Origin: Timema cristinae
Lineage: Eukaryota; Arthropoda; Insecta; Phasmatodea; Timematidae
Direction: 5' to 3'
DNA length: 64,000 nt
Assembly: GCA_039000515.1 (NCBI GenBank)
Contig: JBCFYV010011164.1
Location: 32,789,021 to 32,853,020, forward strand
Both the position numbers and the translations under genes were made by a program. The notes below the pieces were generated by a model that was not told the origin of the DNA, ran no database searches, and was given only the letters and a program-made list of their open reading frames with translations. Shown piece after piece: positions 33,358-45,699 of this stretch; the first letter of the stretch is position 1; the number at the start of each line of letters is the position of its first letter.

Positions 33358-33870
33358 TGTGTCAAACTATCCAGATATATATTTTAAACTATATGCTTAG
33401 AGCCAATTTAAATATTTTGAGTTTTCGAAAATCACTCTTAGTAAATTATTCCTTAATGCACGTTCACCCAAAATACAGGTAGGCTATACAATGATATTTA
33501 TCGCGTAAAATACTCCATATATAACAATTTTAATATTTTAGAGCATTTTCTTTAAAAAATTGAAATTAAAAAAAGATCTCTAATCAATAAACTACGCTTA
33601 GTCTGAGTAAGGAATGGGATTTAAAAAAATACTCTATAACATATGAATATAGAGGTTGAACAAAATACAACAATCTGTTTCAGATCTGTGTTCTTGGACA
33701 GATCTACGGATAAATAGACACGTGAGGACGAACCGAATTCTAAGATCTACTTTTTTTTTGGGTGTGGACAAGCATAAAATGTAAAGATTCATTATGATCC
33801 CAAGGTCGAAAACTTCTACAGTTAAAATGCTTTCACTTGTGTGAGAAAATAAAAAATTTAATGAAGTGCG
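33358..33870. repeat. Repeat R, unit 3, right part
   Basis: Weakly similar to units 1 and 2 (GCTTAGAGCC, AGTAAATTATTCCTTA). Its last part, CATAAAATGTAAAGATTCAT with CACTTGTGTGAGAAAATAAA, recurs at about 55810-55890, which identifies another diverged family member. Confidence 0.5.
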
Positions 33871-36578
33871 TTAAACAGTAAATACGACATTTATTTTAGC
33901 AATACGATACTTTAAGAGTGGATTTAAAATTATTTAGCTATAAAACAGTAAAAAGATTGTACTCATTATAAATGATCTTAAGACTCGAGAAATAACGATA
34001 AAAAATTCAAGACAAACTGTGGCTCTGTTCCGTTCATGAAGATTTAAGAACATTAAAGGTCATTTCAACGATACTTTGATAAGGAAATGTTCACTTGGTA
34101 AAAAAAAAAAGTAGTATTTCTATCCTTCGAAATAAAATAGGCTCTCCTATTAGGAATATTTCCATTAAAATGTTCCATCTCTTCAACTTTTCGCTCTTAA
34201 GTCAACGATATTGTCAAACGTAATTGGAACATCAGCCAGACTCCGAGTACCTGAAAACTAGATGTTAAGTGTACTTTTAGGTTGGAGAGGGGGAACGCCG
34301 TTAACGGGTGAAGATATTAGCAGTGTCGTTAAAACTGAGTGGGGAACGGAGATTTGGAAACTAGAAACTCTTTGTGAAAAGAGGGTGAAAGTGGAACTTT
34401 GCTATTTAAAAAAATAAGTGAGTGTGGTGGCCTTTTATACAAAAATAAAGGGGGGGGGGCGGGTTAAAGGGCATCGGGAAAGTATTCCGATAGCTTAGCT
34501 GTTATTGTTAGTATAAAAGACGGTTAAGAATGATGAAGTTGGAGGGAAATATATTTAAAAGGGGGCTCAAGTCAGGGGATGAAAGATGGAAGAGGGTGAA
34601 CGAAGAGGTGGATTTAATAAAAAGGCAAAGAGAGTCTTGGGGGGGGGGGGAGGGAGAAAAGAAAAGATTTAATGTAATATCAGAAATACAGAAATGAAAT
34701 TTCAGTTGTGATGTATAAATCTCGAGACCCCTTCAACCATTCCATGCTAAAAAAAAAAAATAGAAAGGGAGGGGTTAAGACATCCAGTGACGAGAAAGAG
34801 TCCATAAAACACCAATACTTTCGGGGATAAGCTTTCAAATTTAATGCAATCACATTTTAGATAATGTTTCTCAAAATGCTATTATTGCCTTAGAGGGATT
34901 GAGAAAGAAAAACAAATTATTGTGTAAGGCAATAAATAGTATTTTTCTTTGCTTGCCGATGTAGGAGAATTTAATAATAAACGATTTGGTTATATTGGGA
35001 ATCTGACAGAAATCTTTTATTTGAAAATATACAATATTTTAATCGTTAAAAATATTTGAGATAGCACAAAGTTATTCTTATAAACACAATAGAAACTAAT
35101 TATTAAATTTCCAACAATTATTTTTTATCATTTTATTTATAGAATTGGGTATTTAATAGTGACATTAATGATTGGTTTTGTCAAAGTTTACATATACGTA
35201 TACAATATTATTTATTTCATTCTACTAACTGGTGTACTCATTATTCACACGGGGAATGTATAAAGTATGTTTGATAATTTCATAGCATAAAATTAGCCAC
35301 AGGTAAAAGTAACCAAATCCAACTATGTTTATATATTAATCCTTTATTGGTTTGATTGTGTTTCAAAACGCGAGAGTAGACCGATCCATACACAATGTCA
35401 CAATAATACAGATATAATATAAAATTGTTTTAAAAGATGATATTACTTTTGAATATTAATCTACAACTTTTCTATACACAATACTTTGAACGCTTGCGTG
35501 TTGGTGCTGATACAAAATAATTAAGACCGACACAGAATAAATGGTTGTTAAAGAGCTACAACAAATTAAAGTTGATTTTTAACAATTTACAGTTTATATA
35601 GAAGAATTATTTATTTTCAACGTGTCCGGTCTAATTCAATTAGTTATTCTGAATCCACCATTTCCATTTGTGTTTGTGGTCATTTATAGATAATATTATC
35701 TTATAACCTATCGGAATTCAAAATTTTAGATTTCTAAGATGCTTAGAAGTTTTATAATAAACTCATGTCGACAAACAAATATCAAAACTATATCGAGTTA
35801 GAATGTTTTAAATCTTGATTTCATTGATTTATTTAAAATATCAAGATAACCATGACAATCCCAAACAAAATATAAACAATTTTTTTTTAGAAACTATCTT
35901 AGAAAAGATACATTAATCAGCCCAAAAACTGAGTTCAAAAACGAAAGTAATCCACAGAAAACACTATATTTGTTTAAGAGACATCATAATATATGCTACA
36001 TAGATTATATATATCTTACTGTAAATGTACTGAATTCATTGTTTTGTAAAATTCCAGTGAATGTATAGAAACACCGAAAGCTATGGTTTATTTAACAATT
36101 AATAGTATTTATCTAAATAAGCCAGTGATTAAAAAAAATCCCAATGCAATTTGGTGAAAGTAATAAACATGAACTGTGTTTTCTACATTTACCGGTGATT
36201 TTATAAAATATCTAGTGTATCTGAATAAAAATATAGAACATAAATCCAAACTAACCTAAACCAACATATTATAATTTAATTTAAGTTAAAATAAACTAGT
36301 CTAAGCTTCTCTAAGCTAACCTAAGCAAATCATTTAAACTAAATCAGTAGGGCTATAAATGTGGTAGCTTTGTATATATATTTTAATGAATATTACTGAA
36401 ATTATATATATAAATATATATATATAATTGGGTAAAGGGTTAACGATTTTTATATTTTGAGATCAACAAAGAGTACTTACCAATTTGTATTCGTTTAGTC
36501 TATTCCAACATTATTAAAGTAGCTGCAACTCACCTGAAACAAAACAAAAATAATCCATTAAAAATATAATTATCAAAT
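33871..36578. other. AT-rich stretch, nothing assigned
   Basis: Poly-G runs at about 34450-34459 and 34640-34650 are the only local oddities. No gene or SINE seen in 2.7 kb. Confidence 0.45.
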
Positions 36579-37017
36579 TGAAGTTGCTACACCCCCTTTC
36601 CCCTGATAGGTAAATCTGTCAAGATGGCTAAGTGGGTTGGGTTAGGTAGCGTCAAATAATTGTGTGGGTTCACTTATAGCTGTTTATTGACTAGAAACTA
36701 GATAAAATACACAGTGTGATGTAGTTGAACAAGTTAAATTAGAGTTGTTTGAGAAAGGTCCCCGCAACTGTTATTGCTTCAACTTTCAACAGTCCGCTTG
36801 CTGACCTAGCCTAGATGTTAAGTTCCTAGCTCGTAGCAATGTCCCACTATGGCTTCAACCATAACTCAACTCAAGGGTCGCTAGAATATTGGTGAGCCCG
36901 ATCTCCTCCGCGTAATGCAAGGACTCCGCCCCCAGAATATTATTCCAGACAGATCATCACCCAGGCAATGGCAGAATGTAATACACTTGAAGACGGGCCC
37001 CTTAATCCGACTTTACA
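36579..37017 (-). mobile_element. Candidate 3' LTR of a truncated retrotransposon
   Basis: On the minus strand the sequence begins TGTAAAGTCGGATTAAGGGG and ends GTAGCAACTTCA (TG...CA, 439 bp). It is preceded by GAGAGAGGGGAGGA (37018-37031), a polypurine tract, and contains AATAAA at 36682-36687. No primer-binding site follows and no coding part is recognisable, so it would be the 3' LTR of a deleted element. Confidence 0.45.
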
Positions 37018-37031
37018 TCCTCCCCTCTCTC
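37018..37031 (-). promoter_or_regulatory. Polypurine tract adjoining candidate LTR
   Basis: Fourteen purines on the minus strand immediately before the LTR start, the expected position for plus-strand priming in an LTR retrotransposon. Confidence 0.45.
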
Positions 37032-38054
37032 AATATGACTAAAACTCAGGGTTTATATTATATCCATCAAATACACTCTTTTCCCCTCTGAGTTTATCAT
37101 AATCTACTAATAGTTGCTTTTCAAATTGACATAACACAATTTAAAAACAATAATAAATATGATATGTGCAAGTGACTGCTGATTTTGAACAACAGACAAT
37201 AGCGGTTTGGAATACGTCAGAGTTGTACACTTTTTGTAAGACAAACGATGCCGAGCTATGACACCTACACCCAAATTCAAATACACTTCCTCTTATTTTT
37301 GCATATATTTTACATTCTGCTTACCTTGGAAGTTTATAATCTTATCTTTATTGACTACACTATGGTCCTATCTATTATGATGCCATAGTGATACCATAAT
37401 GAAACCAATCAGGGAAAGCTTTCAGGGTAACTGAAGGGTACTTAGAAACATTGCTTTATAACGAAGAGCTAATAAACTTTAATAAGCTCTTCTTGTTTTT
37501 ATTGGCCAACTTTATTGAAACCGTAGTCTATGGAGTGAGTCAAATGTTTCCTATCAGGACGTTGTGTTAAATGGGATGGTGCTGGTTGAGGTGTGATGGG
37601 TAGGTTGCTTTACGCCTACGGACTACTCCACCAAAGTGACGAAGACAAATGACAAAAGAGACTAGGTTAATTTAATGGAACAGAAACAAAGGAGAAAAAC
37701 TTACAGGCCAAGGGACTGAAAAAACAAAACTTCCCTTAACCCCGCCACCTCATTACGTGAAGAGACACGTAGACTGAGGGATGTGGTCGAGAATGAAGGA
37801 GAAGTTGAAATATAAACACAATAAGGAATAATTGAAGGAGAATCTTGAAATTCAGAAAGCAGTTCGAAAACAAAAATGTTTTTATGAGTATGAGAGAGGA
37901 CAAGATAAATTATAAATATGAAAATAAGGAACAATAATCTGTCAGTAGTCTTAAAAAGATCATGATAAAATGATAATCGAAGAACGACTAAAGTGAACAT
38001 ATATTACGAGAGCGGGCGGAATACGAATTAGAAAGGTACAATTTTGGGGGAATA
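37032..38054. other. AT-rich stretch, nothing assigned
   Basis: Two stops-free frames under 100 codons, no domain. No repeat recognised. Confidence 0.4.
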
Positions 38055-38210
38055 TAGACACATTCGCGTAGAAGGAGAGAAGGAAGCTATTCATAAAGTT
38101 CACCCATATTTGCCTCTACCGGGTTTCGAAACCCGATCTTCCCCGTCACTGGGAATCAAGTATAACACTATATTGACGCGTTAGACCGTGCGACTACCGA
38201 TGTGGGTGGA
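38055..38210 (-). mobile_element. SINE (B-like), 3'-truncated
   Basis: Body complement ATTCGCGTAGAAGGAGAG, B-box complement GGGTTTCGAAACCCGATCTT, head complement GCGTTAGACCGTGCGACTAC. The tail is missing; a gap of about 30 bp then leads to the AT microsatellite. Confidence 0.75.
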
Positions 38211-38240
38211 TATTATTTAAAATGCCAAAAATGAGAGATA

Positions 38241-38343
38241 TATTATATTATATTATATATATATATTATATATATTTATATATATATATTATATATATTT
38301 ATATATATATATATATATATATTATATATTTATATATATATAT

Positions 38344-38375
<32 letters not shown>

Positions 38376-38430
38376 TTATATAATATATATATTATATATA
38401 ATGTATATATAAATAATATATTATATATAT
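38241..38430. repeat. (AT)n-rich microsatellite
   Basis: About 190 bp made almost only of TATATA, TATTATA and TTTATA units. Likely to form cruciforms and to vary in length. Confidence 0.95.
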
Positions 38431-38434
38431 ATAT

Positions 38435-38686
38435 TATCATCACGTGTTACTACCGAATTAAGCTCTACGCATATATTATAATTATTCTAGTGGGGTAGGA
38501 ATGGGATAGGAAGCATTTTGGAGGTAATATACCCGCATTTGCGAGGAATAAGTGTGGGGAGCCATTTAGGAAAAAACGCCAACAGTAAATCCAAACGGGT
38601 TTCAAACACCAATCTCCCTGTATTACGCAGACCAGTTCAACATAAGAGTGATGCCTTAGATCTTTCGGCCACTGAAGTAGGTGAGG
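38435..38686 (-). mobile_element. SINE type B, host of a SINE A insertion
   Basis: Tail complement ATCACGTGTTACTACCGAAT, body complement GTGGGGAGCCATTTAGGAAA, B-box complement GGGTTTCAAACACCAATCTC and head complement TTTCGGCCACTGAAGTAGG. The 5' end carries the duplicated target of the adjacent SINE A. Confidence 0.88.
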
Positions 38687-38954
38687 TCGGTGACCTGGTG
38701 GTCTAGGGGTAAGGTGTCAGACTTCTGTGCTGGCGGCCGTGGTTAAATCCTCGGTCCCGGCACAGATTTATCTGATTTCCAAATCCTTCCTTCACCTCTG
38801 ACAAGACATCTTGTGAATGTGGGGAATGCCAGGCCTCCACCGTGGTTCGGATTCCACGTTAAACTGTAAGTCCTTCATTTCATCTCACAATCACCCTACC
38901 CATTACACATTAGCGTAAGAGCGTATAACCCGAACGGGTAGTAAGACGCGGTGC

Positions 38955-38994
<40 letters not shown>
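38687..38994 (+). mobile_element. SINE type A, full length, with target duplication
   Basis: The best reference copy. Head GGTGACCTGGTGGTCTAGGG, B-box region GTGGTTAAATCCTCGGTC, body ending CATTACACATTAGCGTAAGA, tail ATAACCCGAACGGGTAGTAA then GACGCGGTGCTAATAATAAT and 12 or more AAT triplets. AAGTAGGTGAGG is present at 38675-38686 and exactly at 38995-39006, a 12-bp target duplication. It sits in the head of an older SINE B. Confidence 0.97.
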
Positions 38995-38996
<2 letters not shown>

Positions 38997-39075
38997 GTAG
39001 GTGAGGAGACAACTAAGCTTATAAGCTTAAGGTTTAGACTAAAGCAATGTATATCATGGTTACGCCTTTTTTTTA

Positions 39076-39302
39076 TCCTACCACGTCTCATTTCCCGTCC
39101 GGTTTGTGTTTTTTTTTAACCAAGCTAATTGAGTATTGACAAAAGTGTTATAATTTATAGTTAATCCATCCGGTATTTAAATGGAAGGAGAACGAAAAAC
39201 GGTAGAGGATTAAACAGTATAGGAAGACGGAAATTGAACCCTGGCTTCCCAGACTTGATGAGTTTTACATTTATTCCACGCGTCTACCGACTAGAGTTAC
39301 AA
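39076..39302 (-). mobile_element. SINE, strongly degraded
   Basis: ACCACGTCTCATTTCCCGTC then CGGTTTGTG is a decayed tail complement. GGAAATTGAACCCTGGCTTC lies at the B-box position and CGCGTCTACCGACTAGAG at the A-box position. Confidence 0.6.
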
Positions 39303-39616
39303 AAAAAGAGCAACGTTGATGATGATAGTTAAGGTGTGAAGAAGCCAAGAAAATAAACGATTAACTGGGAATATGATAATATGATTTAGTTAGACATTTA
39401 AAAACATTAATTTATCAGAATGGTGTAGGCTTAGATTGTAGGACACACACTTAGCTGAAAATAAAAGCCAATAATAAAGATGGGTAGATAGACAAGTAAG
39501 AAAGAAATTAGTAAACATAAATTCAACAATGATAAGAGAGTAGTGTGATGCAGTGAAAAAAATAATTAACTTTGAAAATAATTTATAACAAAATCTCCCA
39601 AACAATTTCTATAAAT

Positions 39617-39907
39617 AGGTGACCTGGCAGTCTAGAGGTAAGGTGTCAGCCTTTTGTGCTGGGGGTCCGAGGTTCAATCCTCGGTCCCGGGTCAGATTTA
39701 TCTGATTGCCAAAACTCTGATAAGACGTGTATTGATCACAACTTCTTATTGTGGAGAATGCCAGGTCTCCAAAGTGGTTCGGATCTCACGTTAAACTGTA
39801 AGTCCTCCATTTCATCTCACAATCACCCTACCATTACACATTAACGTAAGAGCGTATAACCCAAATGGGTAGTAAGTCTCGGTGCTAATAATAATAACAA
39901 TAATCAT
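39617..39907 (+). mobile_element. SINE type A, full length, with target duplication
   Basis: Head GGTGACCTGGCAGTCTAGAG, B-box-like GAGGTTCAATCCTCGGTCCC, tail ATAACCCAAATGGGTAGTAA then GTCTCGGTGCTAATAATAAT. AATTTCTATAAAT is present at 39604-39616 and exactly at 39908-39920, a 13-bp target duplication. More internal differences than the copy at 38687, including a rearranged middle near 39720. Confidence 0.96.
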
Positions 39908-39920
39908 AATTTCTATAAAT

Positions 39921-40871
39921 CCGTTAACTCCCTCTTTAAAGTAGAAAAGTAGAATATAATTATAATAATGAATAGTATAAAACCAAGTGTTTACACTAGA
40001 GTATATATAATCATTCATTAGGATATTATAGATTTTTAAGACAAAACAAATCTTTTACAAAGAGGTATTTAGTTTAAAATTAATTTAAAATTTATAAGCT
40101 TATATACAAGAGTTAGAAGTTTTGAAGTAATTTTTATCAAAATATTTGTGTGCTTAATGTTGATAATATTTAATATAGATGCTCATATGCTTAAATTATA
40201 TTCAGGTTAGATAATCATTATCATTTGTTTTGCACAAAGAATATATATTGTGAAATATGATGTCAGTAGCTATTTTTTTAAATTATGTAAGGTTTTTTCT
40301 ATTTTTTTAAATATTTTGGTGGACTTGATAATCAAATAATTGAATATACCACTGAGAGTAAGGTTTATTATTTAAATAATTTATCAATAATAAAGTTGGA
40401 GATTACATTAGTTTATACAAATGTACTTAAGTTCTTAATTTTAATATAATATATTACTGTAACACTTAAGTATTTCACAGGAGAATATTATGGCACCTTC
40501 TTTTTTCATATTTAATTCAGCGTGACTGGTTTTATCCCCAGTATGGAATAAATATTGTTCATTGTTGAAATTGGGATTCACCCTTAACAATGAAATGATG
40601 AACGATGAACTAGGTGTTATGTTTGTTATAGAAACAAGTTAGTTCTTAGATCGTACACTAATTTAATAATTTGATCTAGCAAACATACTTTAAATACTTC
40701 CCCTCGTTGATGAAAATAAAAATTATACAATATAGTAACTATAGTTCATATTTTAGAAGGTGATTCATCGGTCACAAACTAAAATTAATCGAAGGGCTGA
40801 ACTCACAAGCTCGGGCCATGTTGTGCATCAAAGTCTATACAACATGTCGGCTTAATTATATTATATACTTG
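39921..40871. other. AT-rich stretch, nothing assigned
   Basis: No gene or repeat recognised. Confidence 0.45.
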
Positions 40872-41095
40872 TGTTTTTACATGGCCTCTTACTACCCGTC
40901 TGTACTGTGCATATATTATTCATATTAAGCAGTAAGGGATGAGGAAAAGATAACCTAGATGAAATGTAACCTTATTTTATTGAAGGGAGTGTGGGAAAAC
41001 CGTAGAGAAAAACACCTTATGTACACCCAGCTGTAATTCTAAACCTGACCTCTCTAACACCAGAGCCTGATGTTTACGAGCCTGTGTAGCAATTT
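40872..41095 (-). mobile_element. SINE type B, degraded
   Basis: Tail complement GGCCTCTTACTACCCGTCTG, body complement GAGTGTGGGAAAACCGTAGA, B-box position CAGCTGTAATTCTAAACCTG. The head beyond about 41090 is lost. Confidence 0.7.
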
Positions 41096-43080
41096 TAGCT
41101 ACAAGTCAAATGAAAATGGGCGAGTCAACAACACTAAACTTACCCAATCTCACCGTCCAGGCTATGTACGAAATAATAACAACACGTCTGGCCATATTAT
41201 CGGCCCACGATTGGAGCATTTTCTCTATTTACCTTCCCAATTCCAGCCTTTTAGATTGAATAGTTAAGTAATCATAACAAATAATACAAACATAATAACA
41301 AAATACGATGTAAAGCTGGTATAGTCAGAGTAGGCCTATACACCTAAAGCAATTTATAATTCTAGAGGTCCTTTTTCTAGAATATTGTAGACTAGCAGTT
41401 TTACCGGCTTTTTCGCATGGGTAAGCCACATACAAATATATTTTAAGACGTTCCACACCCGGTTGGCATCATTTTGATAGTTCTTAAATGTAAAACCCTG
41501 AGCTAGCTCACAATCCAACTACGACAGTTAATAAATAAATAACATTTATTATTGGTAAAAAAATATTACCTAGTCCCCAAAATGATAGTACAAATGAACG
41601 AGGTACATTGACAACGCCATATTTACCCAAACACGATTAGAATATGATTGAAACTAAGTAATATACATCGTTACAAAAACATGTTGGATGAAAAAAAAAT
41701 CACATTTCACCAATGAACATAACTGAAATAACACTTGAGTTATAGAAACCTTTTAAATATTGAGCATCATGATTTAACAATGAGAATCTCCGTCTCAAAG
41801 CATATCACCAAAATTTGTTTATTTTAATTGTTACTTTGCGTCATTCCAAGATTGGTTATTTATGCTTTTATTTTAGCTATGTATTCGCATTACAAATGGA
41901 TCCAATTTAAGATAGTATTTTGTTTTTTAATTCATTAGTTTTTAGAAATTTTTGGTCTTCCTTTACACAGTTTAAAGTTTTCCACCATTTTTAGAAGGTC
42001 TTTTTTTATCTATTAGTTAGACCTCTCACCCTCCATTTCCCAGTACCTGATTTTTTATTACAAACTTTCCAACTTTTATTGTTGCTGTATATGGTTAACT
42101 TAAATTTTCTTCTATGATTAAAAGTAGATTTTCTAATTATTTTGGAAAGATGTCAAGCTAACACCCCCCTCCTCCTTTTTCAAGTCATCATTTTCTCAAT
42201 CTAAAGTTTTAAGACTTATCTGGCTATTAATTTTTTATACGTGCCTACTAAATTTCAATTTTAAGCCCCATCGAAAATGGTTTACTATATAAGTTGTATA
42301 AACTATAAGCTTTTTCATTGCCAGAACTTCAATTTTGAAATTCAATATGTTTAGACGTAATTTGGTTATATGTAAAGATCTATTTACTTACATGCAGAAA
42401 AATGTTTTACCCACTCACCCCACCAACGCGATTTTTTTTAATTATATCTGTATCTTTTGATGGTACTCGCCATTCCTATTTTCTACTCTGTTATTCTAAA
42501 ATTTAAGAATTCCTACCTTTATACTTTTTGAGGTGGTCCTTTTCCCGATTAACAAATTTCAATTTCTTCTAACACTGTGAGAAGTTGTTTATTCTTATAT
42601 TTTTGAATTTTTGAACCCCCATTTCAGCAAATCCCTTTTGGAAATAATCTATAGGCTTATTTGACATTTAAATCCCTTTTGAAAATAGCTAATATTTAAC
42701 ATTTATTTGTAATTTGATTTGATCTTCCTACATTCCTATCAATTAAAATTTCCCCCTTACTTGTAAACGCCCAAACCTAAACTTCTTTAATATTTCCTAA
42801 AACCTCATTTTGAAATCTATAATGTTGATTCGTTATTTGGAGTGGTCTCTATGTCTGTTTGCCAAATTTTGGTTTTATAGCCTACCACACCAATAAGTAT
42901 TAATTATAACTTACGGAAAACGAATCATTTTAATTATTTTAATTTACAAACAACGTGTTTAATGTAGGGCCTATTATTTCACTCTAGAATCCACAGTAAC
43001 TCTAGAACAGCATATCTTCAAGTTTGTGTATATATAAAACAGAAGGCACTACTACACAATCGGACATACTTTCTCATAGT
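41096..43080. other. Stretch with T- and C-rich sequence, nothing assigned
   Basis: From about 41930 to 42900 short C-runs alternate with T-rich sequence. It looks like a diverged repeat but I could not define a unit. No gene. Confidence 0.4.
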
Positions 43081-43837
43081 TTTTTTTTAATGTTTTGTGA
43101 CAAAATTTAATAAATCAAGCTTAAGTAAACTACCATAGTAATTTTTTTAATATCAAAACGAAAATTAGTTTTATCTATCATGTTAAATATTCTTCAGATA
43201 TCTATTTTTTTAAATATTATTATTAATTTTGGGAAAAATTTGTATTTTCAATAATCACACACAAGCGCTAAAATTAAAAAATAACACTCAACGGTTTGAC
43301 CATATAAATTCTAAATAGTAAATTTAAACAAAATCCATCAAACCCTTTTGTCCGTATCCCCAGGAACAAAGAGAGATACGGATAGACAGACAGGCATAAA
43401 TGGGGAGAGGCAAAATGGTAAAATACTCCTTATTCGGGTTTACATAAAATCAAATGATTCATTATAATCTGAATGCTGAAATTTTCTTGATTCAAAACTT
43501 TCTCCAAATAAGTAAGTAAAAAATAAATTATATATTAAATAAATGAAGTGATAATCTAATAAACATTCTGATGCTAAAAAATAAACGCTTATCATAATTA
43601 TATAGGAATACTTACATAAACATGAAGATACTGTTAAACACAGTGTGTCGATGGATATTACAGTACTATTATGACTATTTTTATTACTAGTAGTAGTTTG
43701 CTTATGAGTCAACAAGAATATATTCAACTATGGTTGATTAAATATTAATTTTGATAAGTATCTCATATTTTTATTAAATGAGCTCCAGAGTTTAATTCTA
43801 TTGGAAGTACTGTTTTATATAATATTTATTATTTTAT

Positions 43838-43880
43838 CATCACGTCTTACTACCTGTTCAGGCTATACACATTTATATAA
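43838..43880 (-). mobile_element. SINE 3' fragment
   Basis: ATCACGTCTTACTACCTGTT then CAGGCTATACACATT is the complement of the SINE tail. The sequence beyond, to about 44020, may be very diverged SINE B. Confidence 0.65.
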
Positions 43881-44020
43881 AATAACCTATGTTTGCTATG
43901 GCAAATGGTAGCCCGAGTGGTGGAGAGGAGTTCAAAGGGAGGGGAAGAACAATCAAAAGTACAGTTTTAACAATTTCTGATTGCCCTGACTTAACGTTAA
44001 GACACGCCACTGAAATCAAA

Positions 44021-45142
44021 CTTTAATTTGCATTAATATACCCAGTTCCTTTTCCTTGAAATAAAACAGTAACATAGTAAACAAAAAGTCAAGGGAAGGT
44101 CAATATTTGTATAATGTATAGTAACATTTTCCCCTCTCTTTATGCAATGGGTTCTCCCATGGAAACCATTAAATCGCAGCTATGGAGCGTATTAAAAATC
44201 AAACACTAAGAAAATGGGAAACTGAATGGACAAAAGGAACCCAATTTAAATGAAAGGAAGGGAAAGCAAATATGAAATGGAGAAGTCTGGTTTTGGATTC
44301 CAAATGAGAGTTACTAATGGGGCAATAATATTCTGGAGGCCTGATACAGTGCAAAAATTCCACAACTCACACTCAATATCCACGTGAGCCTTTTTGGAGA
44401 GCACGGCTACCTCCGAGGGGGCTTTGAGTTACAAATTTACTCTCAGTTACTTGAAGGTCTCGGGTTCATTAATCGTGTTACACGGATATCTTGAAGGGCA
44501 AGCGTTGAAAGTTTAATCGTATATTTTAGAATGTGTACATGATTGAAGATGGTATAAACTGATATTAAATTAAATATAGAATTGGATATAGATATGATTT
44601 AATAAAATAACTTAGTAAAATAAATACAAAATTAGATTCATTGGTGATTTGCTGACTCGCTGGAACGTTGGAAATGACTGTGGATATGTATTTTCTCACT
44701 AACCTGTGCTCTAAGTGGGACCACCTATAACACATGTTTAACACAGTGACTCATGGGTTTCAAAATCCCTTCTATTTGTGTGCACATTTTCATTCATTAG
44801 AAAAATCTCACATATGTAATTGCCTGGATGAATTAAGACATTCCTCCATATTCAGACTATGTTTAACATAACAGCTTAGGACTTTGAATTAATTGAGACA
44901 AAATAGATTAAAATACTGGATCCCCACATTTATTTATTTGATCTTATTTAAATATCGAAATTAATAAATTCAATTATAAGGGTTATTTGGCCTCATACCG
45001 TAGCCAAGCAGTAAGTAGATCTAATTTGATACTATGCAATTCAGTTTGTTGATATATAATTTATTAATTATTGAGATATTTGAATTGCACTTTATGAGAT
45101 GACTGAACATATTATCATACGACTTATAAATTACAATTATAG
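44021..45142. other. Stretch with a possible tRNA-like relic
   Basis: Around 44398-44480 ACGGCTACCTCCGAGGGG and TCGGGTTCATTAATCG stand where A and B boxes would lie in a tRNA-like head, but no cloverleaf can be built with confidence. Nothing else seen. Confidence 0.35.
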
Positions 45143-45303
45143 CAGACACAACACTCAGCCCCAAGATGTTATATTTTATCACTGTAAAAGAGGAAACCCA
45201 CATTTCCCCCGTAATTAATTTTTCAGTCATTCCAGGAATCGATCCCAGAACCCTTAGTTCGGTAGGACTACACTCTACTGACTTAGCTAAGATGTTGTGT
45301 GTC
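45143..45303 (-). mobile_element. SINE type D (separate family)
   Basis: Collinear with 57704-57860: AGACACAACA at one end, a GTAATTAATTTTTCAGTCAT stretch, then GGAATCGATCCCAGAACCCT (B-box complement) and TACTGACTTAGCTAAGATGT (A-box complement). Lacks the tail shared by A, B and C. Ends in inverted GACACAAC/GTTGTGTGTC. Confidence 0.7.
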
Positions 45304-45399
45304 CTATCTCTGAGTTCTTCTTTTGACTGGGTATTCTAATCCAGTTGAGTTTGTTGTTCTGGAACAGGTTATTCAGTAGCTCGTGTGCTATACTTATAC

Positions 45400-45418
45400 T
45401 TAGCACCACGTCTTACTA
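45400..45418 (-). mobile_element. SINE type C, 3' tip (interrupted copy)
   Basis: Tip of the tail complement TTAGCACCACGTCTTACTA; the copy continues from 45700 after an inserted SINE A. The last 15 bp are the target duplication. Confidence 0.85.
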
Positions 45419-45699
45419 TTATTATTATTATTATTATTAGCACCGCGTCTTACTACCGTTCGGGTTATACGCACTTACGCTAATGTGTAATGGTAGGTGA
45501 TTGTGAGATGAAATGAAGGACCTACAGTTTAACGTGGAATCCGAACCACGGTGGCGACCTGGCATTCCCCACATTCACAAGATGTCTTGTCAGAGGTGAA
45601 GGAAGGGTTTGGCAATCAGATAAATCTTTGCCGGGACCGAGGATTGAACCCGGCCGCCAGCATAGAAGTCTGACACCTTACCCTAGACCACCAGGTCAC
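45419..45699 (-). mobile_element. SINE type A, full length, with target duplication
   Basis: Minus-strand copy: (ATT)n at 45419, tail complement CACCGCGTCTTACTACCGTT, body GGAATCCGAACCACGGTGGC, B-box complement GACCGAGGATTGAACCCGGC, A-box complement CCCTAGACCACCAGGTCAC. CACCACGTCTTACTA flanks it exactly at 45404-45418 and 45700-45714. The target is the tail of another SINE. Confidence 0.97.

Noticed and set aside
34440..34660. Poly-G runs as possible G-quadruplex cluster
   Set aside because: Two isolated homopolymer runs without the spaced four-run pattern.
38687..38994. Possible genuine tRNA gene in SINE heads
   Set aside because: A and B boxes are present but no acceptor stem closes, and the sequence continues into a SINE body and tail.
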